DNA of 64,000 nucleotides from assembly GCA_905250125.1 (NCBI GenBank), contig CAJNOL010000535.1, forward strand, positions 61,719 to 125,718, written 5' to 3'. A program made the position numbers and the translations under genes. This document shows positions 12,700 through 24,302 of the stretch, in pieces; the first letter of the stretch is position 1, and each line of letters opens with the position of its first letter. The notes below the pieces were generated by a model. It was not told where the DNA came from. It made no database searches and saw only the letters and a program-made list of their open reading frames with translations. This stretch comes from Rotaria sordida. Taxonomy: Eukaryota; Rotifera; Eurotatoria; Philodinida; Philodinidae.

Positions 12700-12972
12700 T
12701 TACATTGGATGATGTTTAAGTTTTTTTAAACATTCATCTTGTAAACGATATCGTTCAATTTCTTGTTCGATTCGTTTCGTATCAATACCAAATAACTGAG
12801 CAAATTGTAAAAAATAATTTAATGATTCTCGTTGTTCTAACCAAGTTGAATAATTATTAATAAAACATTTTGATAATGCTAATTGTTGATAATTTGGTGA
12901 TAAACGATTTTCAGCATTGATTTGATTATTAAGAAATAATAGTACAAATAAATATAATGAAAATAAATGCAT
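12700..12972 (-). CDS. small secreted two-cysteine protein, paralogue A
   Basis: Single-exon gene, 90 aa, that I do not recognise. The first 20 or so residues form a hydrophobic signal peptide with a likely cleavage after NAE or nearby. The mature part is about 70 residues and largely helical in character, with only two cysteines: SKCFINNYSTWLEQR at the start of one predicted helix and YRLQDECLKKL at the end of the next. Spacing suggests a disulphide-closed helical hairpin. The same pattern is encoded at 52324-52668 on the opposite strand (YCYIDDYSAWLQQR and YRLQHECLRA), which is strong evidence that both are real genes. No dibasic cleavage site brackets a short peptide, so a classic neuropeptide precursor is not indicated. 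Confidence 0.75.
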   Translation of the reverse strand: MHLFSLYLFVLLFLNNQINAENRLSPNYQQLALSKCFINNYSTWLEQRESLNYFLQFAQLFGIDTKRIEQEIERYRLQDECLKKLKHHPM

Positions 12973-15198
12973 TTTTAAATAGAATTTCTTTTTCTAAAAC
13001 AAAAACAAAAAAACCAGCTTCACTTTATTAATCATTTGATTTTGTCAATGTAAAAAAATATGGATAGATGGTTTTATTATTACTGCCATGTCTATTTTAT
13101 TGTAATCAACAATGAAAAACTGAAGAGTATCCTTGATATGCGATATTCATTACATTATTCTATTACTCTAGCTGTGTTTTTATTCTACTTTATATGCTCT
13201 TATATAGTAGTTACAAAAGGTTGCTTGATGAGACAAGGAGACATATAGAACCTATTTACGCACTCCAATACGTGCTGGAAGAAATTTTGGAAAATTATTT
13301 AGCTGTAGGAAAAGTTTTTTTTTTCATTTGAGAACTCGAATAAAGAAATGTTTCTTATGCAGATTCTTTGATTGATTTATTAATCGAAAGTATCGAAACA
13401 GTTCATTATTTTATTTAATTATATAATATATTATATTTTTGAGTGGAAACTGCTTCTATTTGTTGACGATTAATAAAGACTAATATTTTATATGAGTTTT
13501 TTGCATGTTAAGTAAAACGATGTCTTTTTCGCTTTCTTCGGGTATGCAAGTAAAAAAGCGAATCCGGCTTTGCCTTGATTTTGATAGCAGGTGAAATTTC
13601 TCATATTACAAACAGATTTTGCATCCTTTCAGAGGAGAGACAAAACTGAAGCATCGGTCAATAGTCCATGATAGAAAAGAGGAGACAAAATAAATAGAAG
13701 AAAAACAATTATTATCAATGATCGTCATAGTAAAATGTCATAATATTCAAATCCTTGTTGACAAGTCTCTATAGATATATACGAATTGAAATATTATACG
13801 TTATAAAGAGTCAAAATGCAACTTAACTCATAATAAATTCGAATGTTTGGTGGTTAATACTTATCGAAGGACGTCCATCTTATGTAGACAGAAAAAATGA
13901 CTTTGTTGAACGGTGAAGAAATATTTTGTGTTTACATTCATATGATAAATTAAAAAAAGTCAATAACGATGTAGAAAATTAATATGAAAATGTTCTAATC
14001 ATATGTGTGTAGTGAATAGATATGATTTTTTCATAACTCATTCACGACTACAATACTCTATAGAACGTAAGGATAATATTTAAAATGAAGATATCAAAGA
14101 CGCAGAAACTAAACGCTTGTTTATCAGGGAGCTCATTCTATTCAATTATAGCGGAGATGTTCAGTTTTCATGTTTTCAATAGAATGAAACTTTTTGAATT
14201 GAATAGTAATGAAAAGAAGAAACTTCGGTTGATACGATATATTCGAAATAATTTTTTATAATATAAAAATATCGTATGGAATGGGTCAAATGATTTCATC
14301 CTATTTAGAAAACTAGATTATATCTATTAGTTTTTATCTACATAGCACTATCACTTTTTTTTCTTAATAAATGATATTCATTGAAAATACATCTCTGTTT
14401 AATTACAAGCACAATTAGAACTAAAGTCAGAAACACTCTGCTTATTATCATAACGCGAATACATCCCTAATTATATGACATAACATTTTATTTCTGATTC
14501 TAAGAGAGTTTTCTTACTCACTTCTATATTTCTAGATGTATATATATTACTGTTAATTTAAATATTCAAATTCTATGAAAAAAAAATAAAGCAAAAAGAA
14601 ATGATATTTCATATGAAACATAGATGAATGTTGTCTATACTCTTCTGAATATTACCAAATTTTTATCGTTACTTCAAAAAGAACAAATAGTGTCACTTAC
14701 AAATCAACGTTTAATAAAATATCTTTGAGAGGAAGAACTAAGTACGATCGATAGTGCACTTACAAAAATTTCATATAATAACGTTCATTATCTAGTCTTT
14801 AATATTAACAATCTATATTGGTCTTGAACTCTTTTGATGTATTATAGATATTAATTAGTCTTCTATTTATATCTCTATATGATGATCTTCATTGAAAAAA
14901 TTCAAAGAATATTTTGTCTATCATAATATAAAAATGTCACGACAAAAAACAAATCAATTCATCATACTTTGTGTAAAGTTTGCTGCTACTTTATATTTTT
15001 AACAGAAATATGTAATATGTAGATTATCTTCTATATTAATAACATGCCGAAAATAATCAATACCATAGTGTAACGGTTGACAACCGTTATGCTTCACCTA
15101 TTCTATATTCTCTCACTCTTTATATCGTGACTTCTTCACCTAATGCTAATCTTCTGTCTCCATCTTTGTTCTCTTATGTATGACCTCTCCATCTAATA
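12973..15198. other. intergenic
   Basis: About 2.2 kb of AT-rich sequence. No gene or clear repeat was identified. Short open frames lack codon bias or recognisable motifs. Confidence 0.4.
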
Positions 15199-15200
15199 TA

Positions 15201-16154
15201 CAGGGTGTTAAAAAACCTTTACGCCCCTAGGTTCGACCTTAAGGTAAAATGATTTCACTAAGTATTTTATACCAAATTGAAGCCCGTAAAAAACTGCATT
15301 TATTGGTACTAAATAGTAATGGTTATGAAGACGTTTTAATGTCGAACTTATGAGATTTTCAAAAATTTGATATCTTTTTTGGTGTAGAAGAGTAAGATGC
15401 CAGTAATTCAAATACGACATAAAATATTTTTCTTAGATATTTTTACATGATTCGATAGAACTCGACGAGCTCTACAAAACTATATATTTCAAAAATACTT
15501 TGAGCCATCTTTTTGTGATAAAAAATTCGAAAAACTACACGGAAAATCAAAAAAAGTGTCAAAAATTCATCTTTTTTTCATATGCAAAAAAACATCCAAC
15601 TTTTTCAATAATATTAGTTTTTCCCATTAGTTATGTTAGCTCAGACATTTTGAAATGTGCTCATTCGATACCGCGTGAAAAATTGCATCGAATGAGTGCA
15701 TTTCGAAACGTCTAAGACAGGAAAAAATAATCAATTAAACTTAATTTTATTGAAAACTCGAGTGTTTTTCTTCCATATGAAAAAGTAAAGTTTTCAAATA
15801 TTTTTTTGGTTTTCCAAGCAGTTTTTGAACTTTTTATCACAAAAAGATGGCTCAAAGTATTTTTGAAATATATAGTTTTGTAGAGCTCGTCGAGTTCTAT
15901 CGAATCATGTAAAAATATCTAAGAAAAATGTTTTATGTCGTATTTGAATTACTGGCATCTTACTCTTCTACACCAAAAAAGATATCAAATTTCTGAAAAT
16001 CTCATAAGTTCTACTTTAAAACGTCTTCATAACCATTACTATTTAGTACCAATAAATGCAGTTTTTTACGGGCTTCAATTTGGTATAAAATACTTAGTGA
16101 AATCATTTTACCTTAAGGTCGAACCTAGGGGCGTAAAGGTTTTTTAACACCCTA
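15201..16154. mobile_element. palindromic mariner-type non-autonomous element
   Basis: A 954-bp nearly complete palindrome whose ends read CAGGGTGTTAAAAAACC and, inverted, TAGGGTGTTAAAAAACC, flanked by TA on both sides (15199-15200 and 16155-16156). The outer arms of roughly 350 bp differ at only a few positions; similarity falls towards the centre near 15676. The two mirrored 70-codon frames (15208-15420 minus, 15935-16147 plus) are a consequence of arm identity and are probably not genes. AGGGTG termini and a TA target duplication fit Tc1/mariner-type elements. Low arm divergence suggests recent origin or gene conversion between arms. Confidence 0.88.
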
Positions 16155-16156
16155 TA

Positions 16157-16654
16157 TAAGGCATGTTCAATAAAAGGAAACGGACAGTTGTGAGAGTACA
16201 GACCACACAAGACACCGTCGTGCCGATAGGCATAGGCCATCACTCTCATAATTCGTCGCACATAGTTCGATAAAATCTTTTTTCTATTAGTCTCACTAGA
16301 ACATATAGATAACAAGCATTCATATAAAAAAAGCAATATTCACTTGAAGCTATTTCTTCTTTATTAAAAAAGCTGACATGAGAGTAGATGAATTAATTTT
16401 AACCCTCGGAGATCTCAAATTATAACATTCTGAGACCTAACCTTCTCATATTCTTTGTTTTTCTTCATTGATTCATTATTAATACTCTTTTCAATCTTAA
16501 ATTTCAAACAAAATTATTTTGAAGAGGTTAAGAAAACTTTCTGACTTGTTTTTAAAAAGAGCGATGACACGTAATGTCTATAGGCACATATATAATGGGT
16601 TCAAACATTATTCAATTAGATTCATTTTCAATTTTTTCTCACTATCGTAAACGC
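16157..16654. other. intergenic between foldback elements
   Basis: About 500 bp with no supportable gene. Confidence 0.4.
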
Positions 16655-18760
16655 TAATAAGAATTTTCGAAGATGAAGATGATTGCTATGTTTTTAAGCA
16701 TATGGTCTCTGAGAAATCAAAAAACTAAGTTTTTAACTCCTTCACGAGGGAAGGTCTCCAACTGTCAAATCACTTTTTGATCGTTTATAAGCTCAAATGA
16801 TAGACCTTAGTGAGCTATTAAATAATCTACAAGGGTTTGATTGTACAAGCCTTTTGAGTCGAGATATATGATTATTACTATTACTAGTTTTGCTTTACTA
16901 CTATATTATATATTCGATATCTTTACTAAACATGCTCCAATTCGGCTCAAATTTATATCAATACTAAGACACTCAGTACTGATTCAGATTCTAGAGTTTG
17001 AAGTATAAATCATTAGCTTTTTTTTATGGAAGATATGAATCTGTTTGACATACTGATTAATTATTAAAAAAACAGTATGTGATCTTGCTGAAAGATGTAT
17101 GCATTAATTTAGCTAATATTTTCAACACACATTCATTTCATAGTGAACATGCATGTAGAAACATCAGCTCATTTATTAGTGCTTTAGCTAATAAAAATCA
17201 GGAAAAATGAATTCGTGTACCTTCCATCATGTGATCTATTTTCAATGACATGTTTCTAAATCGGAAAAGAATCAACAAAAAACAGAGAAAATGGAATAAA
17301 TCATTTAATTAATGCAAGTGAGAATTGCTGAAAAAATGTTTAATACATAATATAAGGTCACGATAAATTGTAGCCAAAGAACAAACATGAGAAGTAATCA
17401 CACTCATCATAGTTGTAATAATAGTAGAAATAATATGTCATGATTAAATATATATAGGATGTCCTAAAAGTCATTAGAGTTAGAAAAATTTGAATACCTC
17501 CATTATTACGCCTCAAGCAGGTGAGCTGATTTTTTTTATCAATGATAAAGACATGTTCAAGGTTTATATTCATAAAGATATGTCTCGAGAGATTCTTTGT
17601 TTAGTATCTCTATTGATCTCAACAAAAAACAATTTTACTTTTTCGCAGATTGGAAAAAAAACAATATACTTAACAAAAGATCTATCTAGACATGTCTTTA
17701 TCAATATAAACCTTGAACATGCCTCTATCATTGATAAAAAAATCAGCTCGTTTGTTTAAGACGTAATGAAGATATTCAAATTTTCCTAACTCTAATGACT
17801 TTCGGGGCACCCTATATATATTCAGTACGAGCATGTGCTCCTTGAGACATTCCTTCTTTCACTTTACATATTCTCAGTTCACCTTCACTTCGGTTTTCCA
17901 ACTTCGACGGTCAACGATTTTGCGCAAAAAACGCATTCAAACGAAAAAGAAAAAATTTATTTCGATCAATGAAATACACATGCAGGATATCCATATCTTT
18001 CAAAAATTATAGTTGGTATATCAGTACCGCATGTTCAACAGTGAAAAGTACACAAGTTTTTTTTTCCTGATTTTTATTAGCTAAAGCACTAATAAATGAG
18101 CTGATGTTTCTACATGCATGTTCACTATGAAATGAATATGTATTGAAAATATTAGCTAAATTAATGCATACATCTTTCAGCAAGAGCACATACTGTTTTT
18201 TTAATAATCAATCAGTATGTCAAACAGATTCATATCTTCCATAAAAAAAGCTAATGATTTATCTTCAAACTCTAGAATCTGAATCAGTACTGAGTGTCTT
18301 AGTATTGATATAAATTTGAGTCGAATTGGAGCATGTTTAGTCAAGATATCGAATATATAATATAGTAGTAAAGCAAAACTAGTAATAGTAATAATCATAT
18401 ATCTCGACTCAAAAGGCTTGTAAAATCAAACCCTTGTAGATTATTTAATAGCTCACTAAGGTCTATCGTTTGAGCTTATACACGATCAAAAAGTGATTTG
18501 ATAGTTGGAGACCTTCCATCGTCAGTTGTCTATGAGGTTTTTTTAACCGAGATGCATCAATCATATGGAAGGCACAAAATTTGTTTCTTTTCTGTTAGTT
18601 CGAATGAAAACATCATTTTTGTTTGCTCTATTATTCTTAATGATTTAATCAGAATTCTATTTTCTAATTCTAGAAGCTAAATAAGTTGATTTTTGGTTTT
18701 TCAGAGACTCTATCCTTGAAAACCTAGCAATCACCTCCATCTTCAAAAATTCTCAAGACA
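16655..18760. repeat. long inverted-repeat element with nested insertion
   Basis: Left arm about 16655-17213 pairs with the inverted right arm about 18045-18760. Shared blocks include GTCGAGATATATGATTATTA, CTGATTCAGATTCTAGAGTT and AACATCAGCTCATTTATTAG. The right arm carries about 145 extra bp (near 18535-18680) absent from the left. The 830-bp loop contains a separate inverted-repeat element (17455-17814). Subterminal sequence CACGAGGGAAGGTCTCCAACT resembles the ends of foldback family A. No transposase is visible. Confidence 0.8.
17455..17814. mobile_element. mariner-type inverted-repeat element nested in foldback loop
   Basis: About 360 bp with inverted arms: left TATAGGATGTCCTAAAAGTC then ATTAGAGTTAG; right, inverted, TATAGGGTGCCCCGAAAGTC then ATTAGAGTTAG. 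Inner blocks GAGCTGATTTTTTT.ATCAATGATA and GACATGT also pair. TA-rich flanks allow a TA target duplication. The element is smaller and more diverged than the one at 15201. Confidence 0.75.
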
Positions 18761-20673
18761 AATTTCTATTTGGATTCTAAATCTAGATGAATAATTTTTT
18801 ATCTGTTAATCTCTCAATAAATTAAATAGTAGTTAATTTTAGAAAGCTTAAAAGAAACTAACACATATCGATAATAGATGAATCATTATTGATTCTATTC
18901 GATTAATATGATGCAAAAAAAAATTTATCATAAAAATTACGCATTTGTTTTTTATCAATACATTATTTTTATTATTTGTCTCGGTTTTCTCCATCTTGAT
19001 AATTACGTCAACTTTATAGTATGATTATGACAATCCGGTTGTTTTTCTTCTTTCTTCTCTCATTGTTAATATTCTCCATTTAATCTTTTTTTGTATCGTA
19101 TTTGAAGTTGTATGAAATTGCATGCATTTATATTATGGGTTTTTCTTTTCTTTGTTTGTTCTGTGTATTTTGTTAAAAATTAGAAGTGGAAATAAAACAG
19201 CAATCCAAAATACGTCGTCTAGTTGACGTATAGCAGAAGTTACATATAGACTATAAACATTAGGCAAGTAATCAAAAATCTTGTCTCGAGAAATAATTCT
19301 TATATCATTAACTAAAATTCGATTCAAAATGAGTCTTATTAGAAAGTCAATATATGTTTTTCAGAAAACAATCTTATATTAAAATATATGTTACTTCCTA
19401 TGTTAGTGGGAAGAAAATATTTAATATATATTTATTTATAAAATAATTTTTAATAATTTACATCGAATTAAGTTATAAAGAATAATCTATAATTTATTAA
19501 TTAGTATGATTAGATCAGAAGTTAACATAACATTACGATAATACGGAAATTTCATTAAATTACAAAAATATGAACGTATGAAGAATATAGATAGAATTTT
19601 TTCATTGTTTATTTTAAAACTTACAAATCTCACTAAGTTATTATATAAGTTTTTGTAAGATTCTAAACTTAGACAAAATTATTGATTCTTTAAGTTTTAG
19701 TCTCTGATATATTTCAAATGTTTTTGATGTTCTTCAGAAATTTTCCGATACACTATTATGAATAAGATACTTATACTTTTATTTGTTTTGATATGATTAA
19801 ATATCGAAATATAAAAATCGCTCACCAAATGTTTGAGAATATAATAAATCTGAATATAAAGAAAGATTGTAACTTTTTAAAAGTGTAATGACAGATGTTT
19901 TATTATCGACGTCATTTGAAAGTATACTTTAGATAAGAAGAAAAAAAGATAGAAAATAAAGATGTAAACGTTATTACAATACATAGTCTTTCTACACACG
20001 CAAATAATTTGGAGTTTTCAAGTACTTCATACTTGACGTTTTTTATCTCAACAGTTTTATTATCATCGTTAAAACTCATTTTATAGTAAGTTGACTGAAA
20101 AAGGATATATTCGAAGAATAATTTCCGATTATTTTTTTTCTTCTTTTTACTGAATAATTCAAAATATAAATGTTGATAAATTGTCATTTAATGATATGTA
20201 TAGATGCCATATTTACTTTGATCTTAGCTATTGATGTTAATCAATCAAACGAATAAATTTGTCTACAATCATCATTTATATTGATTGATAAGAAAAAAAA
20301 AATCGATATACTGTGTTTTCTTCTTTTCCTTTTTTTTTTTGCCAGCCAAACACAGATTTGTATATATTTAGTGCGAAGAAGACAAATCAAAAATTGTTCT
20401 GGACTCATAATATTATTTTTTTTTCTCTTCTTTACACACCATTATTCGCCTCCGCCACCTTCAAAGATCATGATGAATAAATCAGTCAATACTGTCAGCT
20501 TATATATATTTTTTTTTGTCCTTTCTTTTTTTTCCTATTAAACGAGCAACTGAATGAGAAGAGAAAAATCGAATGCATTTTGTATTTTTTTTTTTCGCTT
20601 AACAACTATTATTCATTGATTCACATTTATAAATCGAAAATTAGTAACATACTGTGACATTTTTTTTTCTAGA
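18761..20673. other. intergenic, upstream of PACSIN
   Basis: AT-rich. A minus-strand frame at about 19912-20079 starting MSFNDDNKTVEIKN has some gene-like codons but no family and no splice partner. The sequence TTTCTAG just before the PACSIN ATG may be a 5' UTR acceptor. Confidence 0.35.
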
Positions 20674-21847
20674 ATGAATTTATTTAGTCGCAAAATCCCC
20701 ATACCATTTTCATCATCATCATCATCATCAGGATCAAATACTGCTAGATGTGGTCCTGAAGCTTTTGGATCTAATTCTGCATATGGACGAGGATTTTTTG
20801 AACTTGGTGCTTATTCAATTGCTTTAAAACGATGTGAAAATGGTCATGATCTAGCTCAACAACTTGCAGATATGTTTGAAGAACGAGCACAACTTGAATC
20901 AACTTATGCAACTCAATTACGTGCTTGGTCACATCGATGGTGTAAAGAATTAACAAGATCACAAGAATATGGAACAAATAAAATAGTTTGGGATCAAGCT
21001 GCAAAGACAGGTATGTTTATTTTTTTTTTTTTTGTATTTTTAAAAATTTAATTTTCTTTTCTTATCATATAATTAAAACAGGTGAACAAATGGCTGATGT
21101 TCATTCAATATTATCAATATCATTGAGTGAATCATTAATTCCAAAACTTCGACAATGGCGTAAAGATCGTTATGAAAAATCTTTAATGCAATATAAAAAG
21201 ACGAAAGAATTTGAAAAAGAATTTCTTGATGCTCAAAAATCTTGGAGTAAATTATTAGATAGAATATCTGAATGTAAAACAGCTTATTATACTGCATGTA
21301 AAACAGCTAAATTAGCTGATGATGCTGAACATATAGCACCAGCTGAGCAACGAAAAAAATATGCTGATAAAGCTGAAATAGCAAGACGTGAAATTGATTC
21401 TACAAAAACTAAATATCAACAAGTTATTAATGAAGCTAAAGAACAAAGACCACGTTATGAATTAGCTATGAAAGAAGTTTTTGAACGTACACAAGCATTT
21501 GAAAAAGAACGATTGGATTTTTTTAAAGAAACATATGATGAATATTTAAAATTATTAGAAATAGCGACATTAGATAAGTAAGTTCATTATTTTATAAACT
21601 CTTTTTCTTTTTGTTAAACTGTACGTTTCCTATTTTTTGAAAGTTTGATTTTGAAAAAGATGATTGATGATTATAAAGCTTCTTTATCTATACATAATCC
21701 TCAACAAGATTTAACATGGTGGGATCAAAATTATGGTATGTTATTTATTATTATTTTACACATGATTTCTTTGTTATTTTTTGTTTTTGTTATATAGGTA
21801 CTCAAACAAATAGTCGATGGCCTGAATATGAGGAATGTCGAGATTAA
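20674..21847 (+). CDS. PACSIN: PACSIN/syndapin-like protein, F-BAR domain only
   Basis: F-BAR protein that senses or bends membranes, usually in endocytosis. Four exons: 20674-21010, 21082-21577, 21644-21735, 21798-21847; 975 nt, 324 aa. After a serine-rich N-terminus (about 30 residues) the F-BAR fold covers nearly the whole chain: FFELGAYSIALKRCENGHDL, MFEERAQLESTYATQLRAWS, then KSWSKLLDRISECKTAYYTA and the coiled helices to about residue 290. The last segment, DLTWWDQNYGTQTNSRWPEYEE, matches the end of the vertebrate F-BAR (WPQFEEW) and the protein then stops at CRD. Usual PACSINs continue with an NPF-containing linker and a C-terminal SH3 domain (about 440-490 aa in total). No SH3-like exon is visible downstream, and an AATAAA lies about 100 bp after the stop. 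Confidence 0.92.
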
Positions 21848-23576
21848 AATTAATAATACTGCAATTTATCCATGATAACTTAATATTTTTATCTTGATAA
21901 TATATTTCACTGTATTGTTTGTTGTTTGGTGCACAGAAATAAAATGTTGAAATTTAATAGATTTATTATCTCTTATTCTCTGTGTTTTTTTTTATTGCTT
22001 GAAATTAAAATAATATGTTCAATCGAACAAATGAATTTTTTTCTATATAATTATGTAGAAACCTTCAATAGTTATAACAATGTCAAATAATTCACGATAA
22101 ATAAATAACAGAAAAAGGCAATATGATAACATTGTGATGAGTAATGCATCTTCTGTCCTTTTGAGTTTCTTATGGTATTGAATTTTTGATCAGATACTAG
22201 TCTCTATTTCTGTAAACTAGATTGTATTATGTAAGGCAAAGATCAGATATCATCGAAATGAATATATTTTAAACTTGTTATTATTTTATTGCAATCTCTG
22301 AGAAATATGACGAGACATTTACTATCATGTACACTATATCAAGAACACTTACTATTCGAATCAGAGATATTCAATAACAATTGCAAAGATTATTCAAGAT
22401 ATGTTTGTTTGTTCGATTGCTATACAATTTTTATTATATCATTTTTCCTACATACTTATTCTTACAAGCAAACAAGAATGAGTATTTTCTTCACATTATA
22501 ATCAGCATATGTGCCTGGATAAACTTGATTTACTAACTATTATTTACAGATCATATTCATTTTTATTGGTTTTTATTAGTACATGATCGTTTCTGAGGAT
22601 CATAATTTTCGTCTTGGACTATCATGAATTATACTTGTAATATTAAAACATCAGCTGCCAGATGCTGTACTGCTCTACCATGACAACTAGTATTTTGAAA
22701 TATTACATACCAAAGATCAGATGTTGTCATCAGAGGACATCGTCGTATAAGTATTTCATATAGAAAATAAAAGCAGAATACTTCAATCAAACACTATGGA
22801 CTAGGGTAATGGCTCAGACGTTAGCAACAAACGAATTAATTAAGAGGAAAGCCATTTTTATAATAGATTTCATCAACTTACTGGAATCCATGGGATGGTT
22901 TGCAAACAACGCGATCCAGCCCATGACTCCGTGGATCTAATATCGAAAAGACGCTCTATCTTTACCCATCCATCTAGTTAGACGTCGGATGTGGATACTA
23001 ATTTACTGAGCGAAAAACACCAATCTGGCGATATCTCACGTTGAAATCACAATTTCCTGATATACATACTTTCGATGATGATCTTATTTATTCGTCTGTT
23101 CATTTATATGCAGCGTTCGTTTTCTGAAATCAAAACTTATTGATCTGTTATTCAATACCCAGGAGACATATCTTCACAACATTTACCTTGATTACATGGA
23201 GCTGACAAAGATCCAAAACGCAATAGAAACCTTGTTCCATCCTTTGAAATCAAGCTCAATCAAAACATACTTGTTTGTAAGAATACTTACTGCCCATATT
23301 GTTAACACTGTGTTGATTGACAACGAGCAGCAAACAGCGTTTTTCTATTTCAAATCAAATCAGAATAAAACAAAAAAAAAAATCGAAAAATCAAAAGACA
23401 ACGTGGTTGAACAAACAGTACAATTGAAACTCCTGCATAATATCGTTCAAAAACAAGCATGGATGTAGGCGCAGAGAAGCCATGCACACTCGCACTCACG
23501 CCCACATCCTTGTGTCCGGTATTAGGAATATCATTTGTGAAATCGTTAATGTTATCAAAAAAAAAAATTAAAGTTT
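21848..23576. other. 3' flank of PACSIN and intergenic
   Basis: Polyadenylation-type AATAAA near 21940. The interval 22800-23480 is less AT-rich than its surroundings and holds a 90-codon open frame (23196-23468) with no recognisable motif. I cannot assign it. Confidence 0.35.
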
Positions 23577-23926
23577 TATCCGATTTCGTTGTGGAACATT
23601 GGCAAGAACTGCTCTTTTATTCCCGATTTGATTCTTACGGAGGACCAGTCCTGTTAGTGTCTGTTTTGAGGAGGCAGTGAGTGATAGATAGAGAAGGTGA
23701 GAATATTACTTTGTTTTCTTCGAGGGCTTCGCCAAGATGTTGTGCTCCTTCATTACCGATTTGACTGCAATGGAGGTTCAGTGTGGTTAGTGTCTGTTTC
23801 GAACAATCGGTGAATGATAGATAGAGAAGGTGAGAATATTACTTTGTTTTGTTCGAGAGCTTTGGCAAGATGTTGTGCTCCTTTATCACCGATTCGATTC
23901 CAAATGAGGTCTAGTGTTGTTAGTAT
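23577..23926 (-). pseudogene. relic of NLR/RNI-type leucine-rich-repeat gene
   Basis: Three consecutive LRR exons on the minus strand: 23843-23926, 23710-23793 and 23577-23660, each exactly 84 nt (28 residues), separated by 49-bp GT-AG introns. They read LTTLDLIWNRIGDKGAQHLA, LTTLNLHCSQIGNEGAQHLG and LTGLVLRKNQIGNKRAVLAN, matching the ribonuclease-inhibitor-type LRR of NLRC3-like proteins. The third repeat is degenerate and no donor follows it. No further LRR exon is visible upstream of the acceptor at 23927-23928. Hence it is a fragment of a larger LRR gene. The one-repeat-per-exon design with near-identical introns indicates growth by exon duplication. Confidence 0.82.
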
Positions 23927-24302
23927 CTATGCATGAGAATAAGAAAGTTGAAATGATGGAAGATTTTATGAAGTGATATCGTAGTGCGACTGATAATGGA
24001 TAGGTATAGGTTCATTTTTTAGAAAAATCTTTGATTTAGTGCAATCACACCGGGGTGTTTTGTTTTGAGCAAAAATACACGGTAAAATTTCCTAAGTATG
24101 TATATTGTTTGTAGTGCATATTCAATGTACATCCTCAACCATAAGAATATCACATACTCTCAAGCATATCCCATCCCACACCCTTGATCATTTTTTTAAA
24201 GTGTCAGAAGAGATTACAGTTGTCTCGGAAAAAAAACAGAAGCAAATGAATCTTATGATTTTTTTGTATTGTTATAGTCATTATATTGAAAAATATGAAA
24301 TT

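Noticed and set aside
15208-15420. Mirrored 70-codon frames (also 15935-16147) as a duplicated gene
   Set aside because: They lie in the arms of one palindromic element and are identical because the arms are; no domain, and the frame reaches the terminal repeat itself.
20771-21004. Minus-strand open frames over PACSIN (also 21073-21297)
   Set aside because: Antisense shadows of the F-BAR exons.
23196-23468. 90-codon frame as a gene
   Set aside because: Lys/Gln-rich with a poly-A stretch, no start context or motif; left unassigned.
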